64,000 bases of DNA from Rhizobium sp. AAP43 (GTDB lineage Bacteria > Pseudomonadota > Alphaproteobacteria > Rhizobiales > Rhizobiaceae), in assembly GCF_001296045.1 (NCBI RefSeq), contig NZ_LJHS01000009.1, positions 147,933-211,932 of the forward strand. The letters are read 5' to 3'. Each line of letters begins with the position of its first letter. The first letter of the stretch is position 1. Positions 28,925-37,343 of this stretch are shown in pieces. Under the pieces are notes generated by a model. The model had not been told where the DNA came from and ran no database searches. It saw only the letters and a list, made by a program, of their open reading frames with translations. The position numbers were made by a program, and so were the translations under genes.

Positions 28925-30994
28925 ATGACGATCGAATTTTCGCCCTTCATCCCCTGGGCCATCATCGCCGTGCTGGCCGTGCTTGCCATCGCCATCTCCG
29001 GCCTCGGTTTCCTGCGCGGCGTGCGCGGCACCGCGATCCGCCTAGGCGCCTCGTTTGCTGTGCTGGCAGCGCTCGCCAATCCGCTGCTGATGCAGGAAGA
29101 ACGCGAACCGCTGACGACCATCGTCCCCGTCATCGTCGACCGCAGCCAGAGCCAGGAGATCGCCGGCCGCGCGACCCAGACGGATAAGGCCCTTGAAGGC
29201 CTGCGCGAACGCCTCGCCCGCTTCCCCAACCTCGAACCGCGCATTGTCGAAGTCGCCGATCCCGGCGATACCGATACGCCCTCCACCAAGCTTTTCGAGG
29301 CGCTTACGGCAGCGACCACCGACGTGCCGCCTGCCCGCATTGGCGGCGCGATCTTCGTCACCGATGGCCAGGTGCATGACCTTCCGGGCGAAGGCCAGAA
29401 GCTCGGCTTCGAGGCGCCGCTTCACGCGCTTGTCACCGGCAAGGCCGGAGAGTTCGACCGCCGCATCGAGATCATACGCGCCCCGCGCTTCGGGATTGTC
29501 GATGAGGAACAGGAACTCACCTTCCGCGTCTTCGACGATGGCACCGCCTCGAGCCAGCCGGCAGATGTCTCGGTCAAGATGAATGGCGAGGATCTTGGCA
29601 CAGTGCCAGCCACCCCCGGCGCCGAAACGTCCTTTGCCTTCCGCGTGCCGCGCGGGGGCAATAACGTGCTGGAATTTTCCGTCGCCGGCACGCCGGGCGA
29701 AGTCACCGACGTCAACAATCGCGCCATCCACCTGATCGAGGGCATCCGCCAGAACCTGCGTGTGCTGCTCGTCTCCGGCGAGCCGCATGCCGGTGAGCGC
29801 GCCTGGCGCAACCTGCTGAAGTCCGATGCCTCGGTTGATCTTGTACACTTCACCATTCTGCGCCCGCCGGAGAAGCAGGACGGCACCCCGATCAACGAGC
29901 TGTCGCTGATCGCCTTCCCGACCCGCGAACTCTTTGTAGAAAAAATCAACGATTTCGACCTGATCATCTTCGACCGCTACCAGCATCGCGGCGTGTTGCC
30001 GATCCTCTATTACGACTACATCGCCGAATATGTGAAAAACGGCGGCGCGCTTCTGATCGCAGCCGGTCCCGAACATGCCGGGCAGGATTCCATCGCATTG
30101 ACGCCGCTGGCCTCCGTTCTTCCGGCGACACCAACTGGCGAAGTGCATCAGGCCGGCTTCTTCCCGCGCCTCTCCGATCAGGGCAAGCGCCACCCGGTTA
30201 CCCGTGGCTTGGATGGCTCTGCCGCCGAGCCGCCGCAATGGGGACGCTGGTTCCGCAGTGTCGAGGTGACGGGTGAAGCCGGCGAAACGGTGATGACGGC
30301 CGATGGCGACCGCCCGCTCTTGGTGCTGAACCGCGCCGACCAAGGCCGCGTTGCCATGCTGCTCTCCGATCAGGGCTGGCTCTGGGCCCGCGGCTTTGAA
30401 GGCGGCGGCCCGCATGTCTCGCTCTATCGCCGCATCGCCCATTGGCTGATGAAGGAACCGGAGCTGGAGGAAGAAGCGCTGAAGGCCCGCGCCGTCGGTC
30501 GCGCGCTTGAAGTGACCCGCCAGACCATCGGTGATGCCCCCGGCGAAGCAACGATCACTGCCCCCTCGGGCGAAACCCAGACTTTGGCCCTCTCGGAAAT
30601 CCAACCCGGTCTCTATCGCGGCGAGCGCCGCATGACCGAAACAGGCCTCTTCACCGTCACCAATGGCAACTTCACCACCCTCGTGCATGTCGGTGCCGTC
30701 GACGCGCCGGAATTCCGCGCCATGGTCTCGACAACGGAGAGCCTAATGCCGATCTCCGCGAACTCAAAGGGCCTCACCGCCCGCCTCGACGACGGCAATA
30801 ACGGCATCCGCCTGCCCGACATTCTGCCGGTGCGCGGCGAAGTCCGCGTCGCCGATGACCGCCGAATGCTGATCAGGTTGACAGACGAAACGGTTCTGAA
30901 GGGCGTCAACACGCTGCCGCTGTTTGCCGGCTTTGGTGGCCTGGGCATCCTGCTCCTGGCGGTTTCGGCCATGTGGTGGCGTGAGGGGCGGTAG
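28925..30994 (+). CDS. Large membrane protein of the MoxR cluster
   Basis: 689 residues, starting 1 base after the stop codon of the DUF4159 gene; an earlier in-frame ATG lies inside that gene and is rejected. Helices at about 10-30 and 38-55 and at the C-terminus (PLFAGFGGLGILLLAVSAMWW) flank a long periplasmic part. The middle resembles class I glutamine-amidotransferase-like folds found in this cluster (LLIAAGPEHAGQDS, near 375-390) and begins with a vWA-like VPVIVDRSQSQ. The Gln-amidotransferase catalytic cysteine is not apparent. Last gene of the cluster; role unknown. Confidence 0.85.
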   Translation: MTIEFSPFIPWAIIAVLAVLAIAISGLGFLRGVRGTAIRLGASFAVLAALANPLLMQEEREPLTTIVPVIVDRSQSQEIAGRATQTDKALEGLRERLARFPNLEPRIVEVADPGDTDTPSTKLFEALTAATTDVPPARIGGAIFVTDGQVHDLPGEGQKLGFEAPLHALVTGKAGEFDRRIEIIRAPRFGIVDEEQELTFRVFDDGTASSQPADVSVKMNGEDLGTVPATPGAETSFAFRVPRGGNNVLEFSVAGTPGEVTDVNNRAIHLIEGIRQNLRVLLVSGEPHAGERAWRNLLKSDASVDLVHFTILRPPEKQDGTPINELSLIAFPTRELFVEKINDFDLIIFDRYQHRGVLPILYYDYIAEYVKNGGALLIAAGPEHAGQDSIALTPLASVLPATPTGEVHQAGFFPRLSDQGKRHPVTRGLDGSAAEPPQWGRWFRSVEVTGEAGETVMTADGDRPLLVLNRADQGRVAMLLSDQGWLWARGFEGGGPHVSLYRRIAHWLMKEPELEEEALKARAVGRALEVTRQTIGDAPGEATITAPSGETQTLALSEIQPGLYRGERRMTETGLFTVTNGNFTTLVHVGAVDAPEFRAMVSTTESLMPISANSKGLTARLDDGNNGIRLPDILPVRGEVRVADDRRMLIRLTDETVLKGVNTLPLFAGFGGLGILLLAVSAMWWREGR

Positions 30995-31410
30995 GGTGCC
31001 ATACAAATGAACCGGACCTCGTCCTGCAGTTGCAAGCAGGACAGACAGCGGTCATGTTTCAGCCTGATGCGGAGGCCGCGAATTGTTCAGAAAAATCCTA
31101 ATGTCTTCAATGGTTGTTTTGGCCTGCTCGTCTTGCGGACAGGCCGTGACGTTTGTGTCCGACGACGGATCGGTTTGATACTGAGATCAATCAGTCGGTT
31201 TCTGTACCAATGTCCGAATGGCAGGGCGACCGCATACCAAATCCGGGAAATGGCAAGTTGCGAAGACGGGACTAAATCGACGCTCGTTTCAGCCGGTCTT
31301 CCCTTGCATGGTGTTGTATTTGCGGATTTTGACGGTCGCCGCTTCGTGCGGCAATTGGAGCCCTCAGAGAACTCTGGCGACTAAATTCGTCTTTAAACGA
31401 AGGCGCGATC
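30995..31410. other. Intergenic region before the toxin-antitoxin pair
   Basis: 416 bases, visibly less GC-rich than the flanks. A 125-codon open frame crosses it but has no ribosome site, a cysteine/arginine-rich composition and no recognisable motif, so it is not called. The region may hold decayed or recently acquired DNA linked to the toxin-antitoxin genes. Confidence 0.35.
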
Positions 31411-31734
31411 ATGCTAGATATAAGGCACTATATTGATCGTAATGGTCGAAATCCTCTTCTCGATTGGCTGCGCGACCTCCGTGATCCGATCGGCGAAGTC
31501 GCGATCGTCCGTCGACTGAACCGGTTGGAACAGGGCAACTTCGGGGATTTCAAGGCCCTGCAGAATGGCGTCTGCGAGCTGCGGATCGATACTGGACCGG
31601 GCTACCGCATCTACTATGCGAGGTCTGGAAAGACTGTAGTGTTGCTCTTGTGTGCAGGGACGAAACGGAGCCAGGACCACGACATCGAACGGGCCACCTC
31701 GTATTGGCTCGACTGGTCAAGCCGCCATAACTGA
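31411..31734 (+). CDS. RelE-like toxin, phage Gp49/DUF891 type
   Basis: 107 residues. The pattern NGRNPLLDWLRDLRDP ... VRRLNRLEQGNFGDFK ... CELRIDTGPGYRIYY ... CAGTKRSQDHDIERA is that of addiction-module killer proteins related to RelE/HigB (Gp49-like family). Expected function: mRNA interferase acting on the ribosome, neutralised by the protein encoded next door. The final KRSQDHDIERA motif is complete, so the toxin looks intact. A short A-G-rich ribosome site precedes the ATG. The unusual toxin-first order is normal for this family. Confidence 0.9.
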   Translation: MLDIRHYIDRNGRNPLLDWLRDLRDPIGEVAIVRRLNRLEQGNFGDFKALQNGVCELRIDTGPGYRIYYARSGKTVVLLLCAGTKRSQDHDIERATSYWLDWSSRHN

Positions 31735-31746
31735 ACAGGAATGCAG

Positions 31747-32058
31747 ATGAAGGACCAGCCCCACGACGACGCGATGGCAAGCCTCTTCCGTGAAGACCCA
31801 GAATTGGCAGCAGCGACGCTGGACGCGATCCTTGCCGATGGCGACCAGGGAGAACTACTCGTTACATTGAGACAGATGGCGAAGGCCTTTGGGGGCGTCG
31901 CGGCTGTGGCAAAGTCCGCAGAACTCAACCCAACCCAGCTCTATCGAACCCTATCCGAAAAGGGCAATCCGGAACTGAAAAGCCTGAACGCCCTGCTCAA
32001 GAGCATGGGTCTACGGTTATCGGTTCGGCCCATCGAGCAGCAGGGTACAGAAGCCTGA
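31747..32058 (+). CDS. HigA-like antitoxin of the Gp49 system
   Basis: 103 residues from the second ATG, which has AGGA at a suitable distance; the first ATG (31741) abuts the AGGA. The helix-turn-helix is at about 55-90 (GGVAAVAKSAELNPTQLYRTLS ..., with NPELKSLNALLKSMGLRL following), the form seen in antidote proteins partnered with Gp49-like toxins. It is expected to bind the toxin and the operon promoter. Spacing of 12 bases from the toxin gene. Confidence 0.88.
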   Translation: MKDQPHDDAMASLFREDPELAAATLDAILADGDQGELLVTLRQMAKAFGGVAAVAKSAELNPTQLYRTLSEKGNPELKSLNALLKSMGLRLSVRPIEQQGTEA

Positions 32059-32104
32059 GCCAACACCTCGACAAACCATCCACCCTCGCCTAGTCTTAGC
32101 CCTC

Positions 32105-32527
32105 ATGACCCCGCCCCTCTCCCTCTTCGACACCGTCCCCGACGCTGCCCGTGACACGATCCTCGCCGGCCTCAAGGCCCATAACGAGACGTTGCTCGGC
32201 CCCACGGATCGCCGCGACATCTTCATTCCGCTCGTGGATGACGACGAGACTGTTGATGGCGGGCTCGTGGGCTATACAGGTCGGGGCTGGCTCTATGTCG
32301 AGATGCTGTTCGTGCCCGAGCGCTTGCGTGGGCAGCGTCTAGCAGGCCAGTTGCTGGCGACAGCGGAAGACGAAGCAAAAGCGCGCGGCTGTATCGGCGC
32401 CTATATCGACACCATCAACCCGGATGCCCGACGCGCGTATGAACGCGCCGGCTACACAACCTTTGGGCGGATCGAAAATTTCACAGCAGGTCTCGAAATC
32501 AGCTGGATGATCAAACGTTTCGACTAA
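32105..32527 (+). CDS. GNAT family N-acetyltransferase
   Basis: 140 residues. The acetyl-CoA-binding motif A is VEMLFVPERLRGQRLAGQLL (near 64-83), with RGQRLAG the R/QxxGxG/A-type loop, followed by the ARRAYERAGYT motif B near 110-120. Substrate unknown. It is a single small gene between the toxin-antitoxin pair and a convergent small membrane peptide. Confidence 0.88.
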   Translation: MTPPLSLFDTVPDAARDTILAGLKAHNETLLGPTDRRDIFIPLVDDDETVDGGLVGYTGRGWLYVEMLFVPERLRGQRLAGQLLATAEDEAKARGCIGAYIDTINPDARRAYERAGYTTFGRIENFTAGLEISWMIKRFD

Positions 32528-32568
32528 ATTGCTCAGGCGCTTAATGCGCTTTCGAGGCGGTTATTCGC

Positions 32569-32655
32569 TCAGAAGATCAGCTTGAAAAACAGGACAACGA
32601 CGATCAGTCCGATCAGAAAAATTGCGCCGATCGTACCACCGATGAATTTCAACAT
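32569..32655 (-). CDS. 28-residue membrane peptide
   Basis: A short frame of 28 codons with a strong AGGAG site 6 bases before its ATG. The peptide is a single hydrophobic helix, MLKFIGGTIGAIFLIGLI followed by VVVLFFKLIF, with a lysine near each end, typical of small bacterial inner-membrane peptides. Its role could be structural, regulatory or toxin-like; nothing in the sequence decides this. It is convergent with the GNAT gene and is absent from ordinary length-filtered gene calls. Confidence 0.7.
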   Translation of the reverse strand: MLKFIGGTIGAIFLIGLIVVVLFFKLIF

Positions 32656-32838
32656 GTCAGTCTCCTGTCTGTTTCAGCATGATGCTCGCCGTTTTAACGC
32701 GAGCTGTAGGACGTCACGAAACAGCAGAAGGGCTGGCCGAGCGATTGGTTCCATCATCCCGACAAACAGCGGTCAGCAGGCAAACGTTTCCTCCCGCAGC
32801 CATGGCCTCGTGTTCCATGGCCACGGGAGAAACATACA

Positions 32839-33111
32839 TCAACGGCCGGTCTGCGGACCGATCAGCGTCTTGACCTCGGTGACGCGGTCCGCCGGGAAAC
32901 CTCCCTCTTTCGCGTGCCGATAGACCACATCGGCGCTTTCCGCCTCGTGGACACAGTACATCTTGTCACCTGTGACATAGCTCGTGATCCAGTGATACGG
33001 CTCGCCAAGGGAGGCGACCACTGCGTTCGATTTGGCCGAAATCGCCTTCAGCGTTTCGGCGTCGAGGTCGCCGAGGCCCGGTATCGTGCGTTCAATGACA
33101 AATTGCGGCAT
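32839..33111 (-). CDS. DUF4242 family protein
   Basis: 90 residues from the ATG with AAGGAG. It has the ferredoxin-like DUF4242 pattern: MPQFVIERTIPGLGDLDAE at the N-terminus, then WITSYVTGDKMYCVHEAES, a strand carrying Cys-x-His, and the final VTEVKTLIGPQT. Some members are annotated as nickel-binding but without established function. It lies 31 bases downstream of the secreted-protein gene, likely in one operon. Confidence 0.85.
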   Translation of the reverse strand: MPQFVIERTIPGLGDLDAETLKAISAKSNAVVASLGEPYHWITSYVTGDKMYCVHEAESADVVYRHAKEGGFPADRVTEVKTLIGPQTGR

Positions 33112-33142
33112 TTCAGTCTCCTTGATGGAAGAGGTTCGATCG

Positions 33143-33628
33143 TCAGTGCGCGTTGTTGCAGCTGACACGCGGGTTCATGTCTGCGAACGTTCCCTTGGGA
33201 TTATCCCGCCAGGCCCAGACATGCAGTTCGTAAAAGGCCGGCAAGCCGTACCGGTTTGGTGCATTGGTCAGACTGAACAGCTGACCGCCCAGCGCCGCAG
33301 GTCCCTTGGTGGTGATGTATTCCACCGCTACCAGATGCAGCTGGCCGCTATCGTCGGGCTCGTACATGACGGCCTCTGGCTTTGCGATATCGAGCGCCTC
33401 ATCGGCGATCAGCTTTTCGTTCACGTAGTGGATGCCCATGGCTCCGCCATCGATGCCACTGGTACACGGAATAGGCGCATAGCCTTCCTTGACGGCTTGG
33501 GCGACACTGACGAAGCGGGCATTGGCCTGCCGCACCTCGCCCAGAAAGTCATTTTTGATGGCCGCCGCAAAAGACGGCACACCCGCCAGCAGCATTGCGA
33601 CCGCCAGCAAGATTGTTCTCGGTATCAT
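33143..33628 (-). CDS. Small secreted protein, unknown function
   Basis: 161 residues from the ATG with GGAGG (9 bases away). A signal peptide (MIPRTILLAVAMLLAGVPSFAAA) ends near residue 23 in an AAA-type cleavage region. The mature part has three aromatic segments, including GIHYVNEKLIADEAL and PAFYELHVWAWRDNPKG, and two cysteines that could form one disulphide. It resembles widespread secreted proteins of unknown role, with a predicted beta-sandwich-like alternation. First gene of an operon with DUF4242, divergent from the LuxR-type regulator gene. Confidence 0.72.
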   Translation of the reverse strand: MIPRTILLAVAMLLAGVPSFAAAIKNDFLGEVRQANARFVSVAQAVKEGYAPIPCTSGIDGGAMGIHYVNEKLIADEALDIAKPEAVMYEPDDSGQLHLVAVEYITTKGPAALGGQLFSLTNAPNRYGLPAFYELHVWAWRDNPKGTFADMNPRVSCNNAH

Positions 33629-33855
33629 ATTGAAATTGCCTCCAAACATTGCCTCAACACAGATCAAACCGGGCGTCGAACGCCGCGGTCCCGACCCGTG
33701 GTGGCGACTGTACGGATAGAGTTTCGCCCGCCATCTCCCGTGCGGGGGATGATTTGAAAATTACAACTCTGTGTTATCGTTCCGGTCATGGGCATCCTCA
33801 CCCATGCCGCAAAACCTCGACTGATCCGGGCACCGAAGAAAACGGGAGAGGGCAG

Positions 33856-34989
33856 ATGGAACGGGATTTATCCGATCTGATCGGCAGCATTTACGATTGC
33901 GTGGCGAGCGAGAGCCTCTGGACGCGGGCGCTGTCTCTGATCAACCGTCAGGCCAACGGCTTCCTGACCACGCTTGCGGTCTTCGACACCAACACCCGGG
34001 CCGCCCGCCTGGCCCAGGTGGCCTGCGACGATCCCGAAGCCATCAGGGCGCTGATCGAGCATGCCAGGGACGTGCCGTTTTTTCACCTCTTGCATCGCAT
34101 GGCGATCGACGAACCCGACACGCTGGAACGCATGTTCAACCTCTATGGCCATGACGGTGAGGCCGTGTGGAAGAATGGCGCCCTCTATCGCAACTTCCAT
34201 GCGCCCTACAAGATTTTGAACTCGATCGACATGGCCGTGCTGAAACGTCCGACCCGCGTCGGAACCATCAACATTTCCGTTCAATATGAACCGACGGACC
34301 GGCGCGTCTTCAATCTTGTGGCCCTTCTCGGCCCCCATATTCGCCGCGCCGTGACCATCAACGACATGCTGGAAATGGAGCGCACGGAAAACGCCGTGCT
34401 GCGCGATGTCATCGGCGCGCTCGATCAGGCCGTGGTCATCGTCGCCGACGACATGTCGATCCTGTTTGCCAATGCGGCGGCCGAGGACAGGTTGCGCGAT
34501 CAGGCAGTCATCGAGCAACGCACCGGCAAGCTGATCGCCCGCCATCCCTATGCCCAGGCCGCCCTGGTGAAGACGGTCGGGCTCGGCGTCCGGGATGAAG
34601 TGGCACTCGGGGCTGCTGGCATCGATGTGCCGCTGGGGTCGAGCAGCAATCCGGCCGTCGCTCATGTCCTTCCCCTGCAGAACCGGATCAATCGCGAGCG
34701 CTTCGAAAGTCGCGCGGCAGCGGCCGTGTTCATCGCCGCAGCGGGCACCGTCGTGCAATCCGCCATCGATGCGATTGCGGCCCTGTTTGCGCTGACCGGG
34801 GCCGAGCGACGTGTGGTGGGTTATGTGGCGGACGGTTTATCGAGGGCAGAGATTTCGGAGGCGCAAGGCGTGTCCGACGGCACGGTCAAATCGCAACTCG
34901 CCGCCATTTTCGACAAGACGAACACCCATGATCAGCGCAGCCTCCAACACTTGGTACGTGAGATCACGCCGCCCGTTCGGCGGCGCTAA
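33856..34989 (+). CDS. LuxR-type helix-turn-helix regulator
   Basis: 377 residues from the ATG preceded by GGGAGAGGG; the frame open upstream is not used. The C-terminal LuxR HTH is clear: LTGAERRVVGYVADGLSRAE (about 308-327) then SDGTVKSQLAAIFDKT. The N-terminal part has no autoinducer-binding signature; a central segment (VIVADDMSILFANAAAE, near 200-216) resembles a PAS domain. It is likely a sensor-regulator of the divergent DUF4242 and secreted-protein operon, by position only. Confidence 0.87.
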   Translation: MERDLSDLIGSIYDCVASESLWTRALSLINRQANGFLTTLAVFDTNTRAARLAQVACDDPEAIRALIEHARDVPFFHLLHRMAIDEPDTLERMFNLYGHDGEAVWKNGALYRNFHAPYKILNSIDMAVLKRPTRVGTINISVQYEPTDRRVFNLVALLGPHIRRAVTINDMLEMERTENAVLRDVIGALDQAVVIVADDMSILFANAAAEDRLRDQAVIEQRTGKLIARHPYAQAALVKTVGLGVRDEVALGAAGIDVPLGSSSNPAVAHVLPLQNRINRERFESRAAAAVFIAAAGTVVQSAIDAIAALFALTGAERRVVGYVADGLSRAEISEAQGVSDGTVKSQLAAIFDKTNTHDQRSLQHLVREITPPVRRR

Positions 34990-35007
34990 GCGCTGCGCGG
35001 TAAAGGC

Positions 35008-35571
35008 TCAAGCCGATGCATAGACCTTGACCGGTGCGTCGGCATCAATCTCAGCCAGGCTCTGAACCTGACAATCCCGCCAGGCGATCACGCCCTTCAA
35101 CCTCTGATGCACATCCGCGCCAAGCGGGACGATCAGCACACGACCGGGATCGACGGGGCCTGGAAACTCCAGCGCCTTCCACGCGACTTTCTCGAAGCCG
35201 AGCGGCATGTAATACGGCGGGTCGCCAACCAGGATCACCCCGTCGGAACCTTTGCGGCGGGCCGCCTCGATCGCGATCCGCACCAGTTCGCGGCCGATAC
35301 CCATGTTCTTGTGGCTGGGCCGGACCGCAAGCGGCCCGAGCAGATGTGCCTTCACATCACCCGCCATGACAGGCGTCATCCGCACCGAAGCGATTGTCTC
35401 GCCGCGATCGGCGCAGATGAACGAGAGCGAGCGATCATGCGGCCCCTGCTCGCGAATGCGGGCTGCTGCACGCGTATGCCGGCCAGGGCCGAAAGCTTCT
35501 TCGTTGATGAGTTCGATAATCGCGTCGTGCGACGCATCCTCAGTGAGGTAGACAAGCCCGGAGTTCAACAT
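35008..35571 (-). CDS. GNAT N-acetyltransferase, YhbS-like
   Basis: 187 residues from the second ATG. The acetyl-CoA motif LGPLAVRPSHKNMGIGRELVRI (near 79-100, split as LGPLAVRPSHK and NMGIGRELVRI) and the VGDPPYYMPLGFEKV motif near 115-130 identify COG3153 (YhbS). This family acetylates small molecules; substrate unknown. Convergent with the LuxR-type gene. Confidence 0.9.
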   Translation of the reverse strand: MLNSGLVYLTEDASHDAIIELINEEAFGPGRHTRAAARIREQGPHDRSLSFICADRGETIASVRMTPVMAGDVKAHLLGPLAVRPSHKNMGIGRELVRIAIEAARRKGSDGVILVGDPPYYMPLGFEKVAWKALEFPGPVDPGRVLIVPLGADVHQRLKGVIAWRDCQVQSLAEIDADAPVKVYASA

Positions 35572-35821
35572 GGATGACCAAAACCAGCAGACAGACAGCA
35601 ATAGGGTTCACGAAGACGCGTGTGTCGCGTCCATGAGCATCAGCGTCGTCGCAAGTTCCGTGGGTTGGTCATCAGGGCTTTCTTTCGTTTTCGGTGGGTT
35701 TCGATAGCAGCAAATTTTCCACCCGTCCAACGGAAAACGCAGTGTTCATCCGATCGCCCCTCGCATTCTGCGGGCAGCGCCGTATTTTCCACGACAAGCA
35801 AATATCAGGAAGGATATCACC

Positions 35822-36805
35822 GTGGGCAAGCTCGTAGACGGCGTCTGGCATGACGTCTGGTATGATACGAAAGCGACATCAGGGCATTTCAAGCGTGCCG
35901 ATTCCAGTTTTCGCAACTGGCTGACGGCCGATGGCGCAGCCGGCCCATCGGGCAAGGCAGGCTTCAAGGCCGAGGCCGGGCGCTATCATCTCTATGTGTC
36001 CTATGCCTGCCCCTGGGCGCATCGCACCCTGATCTTCCGCGCCCTCAAGGGGCTCGAAGACCTGATCACGGTCTCCGTCGTCGATCCGCTGATGCTGGAA
36101 AATGGCTGGGAATTCCATGATCGCGATGGCGCAACCGCCGATCATCTCTTCGGCTCGGATTTCCTCTGGCAGGTTTATACCCGTGCAGATCCCGGCTTCA
36201 GCGGCCGTGTCACCGTGCCGGTTCTCTGGGACAAGCAGGAAGGCACCATTGTCTCGAACGAGTCCTCCGAGATCATCCGCATGTTCAACACGGCCTTCAA
36301 CGGCCTGACCGGCTCGACCCTCGATTTTTATCCCGAAGCACTGCGTGCCGAGATCGACGCCGTCAATGCCCGCATCTACGACACGGTCAACAACGGGGTC
36401 TACAAGGCCGGCTTCGCCACGACCCAGGACGCTTACGAAAGTGCCGTCTATCCGCTGTTCGAAACGCTTGATTGGCTGGAAGAGCGGCTGACCAATCAGC
36501 GTTACCTCTTCGGCAACAGCCAAACGGAAGCCGACTGGCGCCTCTTCACCACGCTGCTGCGCTTCGACCCTGTTTATGTCGGCCACTTCAAGTGCAACAT
36601 TCGCCGCATCGCCGATTACCCGGCCCTCTCGGCCTACCTGCGCGACCTCTATCAGGTGCCGGGCGTGGCGGAGACGGTGGAGATGCGCCACATCAAGCAC
36701 CACTACTATCGCAGCCATGGCACGATCAATCCGACCGGCGTCGTGCCCGTTGGCCCGCAGCTTGATCTGAATGCCCCGCATGGCCGCGACGTGCTGAGCG
36801 CCTGA
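35822..36805 (+). CDS. Glutathionyl-hydroquinone reductase, YqjG-like
   Basis: 327 residues from a GTG start with AAGGA. A Xi-class glutathione transferase that reduces glutathionyl-hydroquinones. The catalytic cysteine is in YACPWAHRTLIF (near 60-71), followed by YTRADPGFSGRVTVPVLWDK and SNESSEIIRM. Length and motifs match the family. It is convergent with the Nudix gene; the two stop codons abut. Confidence 0.94.
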   Translation: MGKLVDGVWHDVWYDTKATSGHFKRADSSFRNWLTADGAAGPSGKAGFKAEAGRYHLYVSYACPWAHRTLIFRALKGLEDLITVSVVDPLMLENGWEFHDRDGATADHLFGSDFLWQVYTRADPGFSGRVTVPVLWDKQEGTIVSNESSEIIRMFNTAFNGLTGSTLDFYPEALRAEIDAVNARIYDTVNNGVYKAGFATTQDAYESAVYPLFETLDWLEERLTNQRYLFGNSQTEADWRLFTTLLRFDPVYVGHFKCNIRRIADYPALSAYLRDLYQVPGVAETVEMRHIKHHYYRSHGTINPTGVVPVGPQLDLNAPHGRDVLSA

Positions 36806-37303
36806 TCAGGACCAGTATCCGGCCGGCGCGGCGAGCCCCGCAAGCTCCGCCAGCCTTTGCCGGGTTGCCGCCGTCGTGTCCGCCGGCAGATCACTGAGGC
36901 TGAAAAACCCAGCCTCGGCGATTTCCCGGTCCGGCGGACGGATAGCCGTCTGCTGCACGGCAACCCGGTAAAGCAGCACATGGTCCCGCCCGCTGATCGC
37001 ATGGTTGAAATAGACCTGGAAGAGCAAGGGGGCCGCCGTCATCACCAGATTGCCCTCCTCGCGCAACTCCTTGGTGAGCGCATCAAGCGCCGTTTCGCCG
37101 CGCTCGACCCCACCACCCGGCAGATGCCAGCCCGGAACATAGGTATGCCGCACGAGGAAAACGCGACCCTCCGCATCAAAACAGGCGGCCCGGACGCCGA
37201 GTGTCATGCCACGGCTGAGGGCGAAATAGATATGCAGCAAACGGACAAGGAACCGTTTTGGCCATCCAAGCCTTGAACCAATGTCATCCTTGGCTGGTTT
37301 CAT
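36806..37303 (-). CDS. Nudix hydrolase
   Basis: 165 residues with a GAGG/AAGGGA site. The Nudix box is GGGVERGETALDALTKELRE then EEGNL (about 63-85), close to the GX5EX7REUXEEXGU consensus. Substrate not predictable; family members hydrolyse nucleoside diphosphates linked to other groups. It shares a 40-base divergent region with the phosphoesterase gene. Confidence 0.92.
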   Translation of the reverse strand: MKPAKDDIGSRLGWPKRFLVRLLHIYFALSRGMTLGVRAACFDAEGRVFLVRHTYVPGWHLPGGGVERGETALDALTKELREEGNLVMTAAPLLFQVYFNHAISGRDHVLLYRVAVQQTAIRPPDREIAEAGFFSLSDLPADTTAATRQRLAELAGLAAPAGYWS

Positions 37304-37343
37304 TTCCCTTGCCCCTCATTTCCTGCCCGTTTAAGACAACGCC

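Noticed and set aside
31007..31384. 125-codon plus-strand frame before the toxin-antitoxin pair
   Set aside because: No ribosome site, abnormal Cys/Arg-rich composition and no recognised motif; treated as noncoding.
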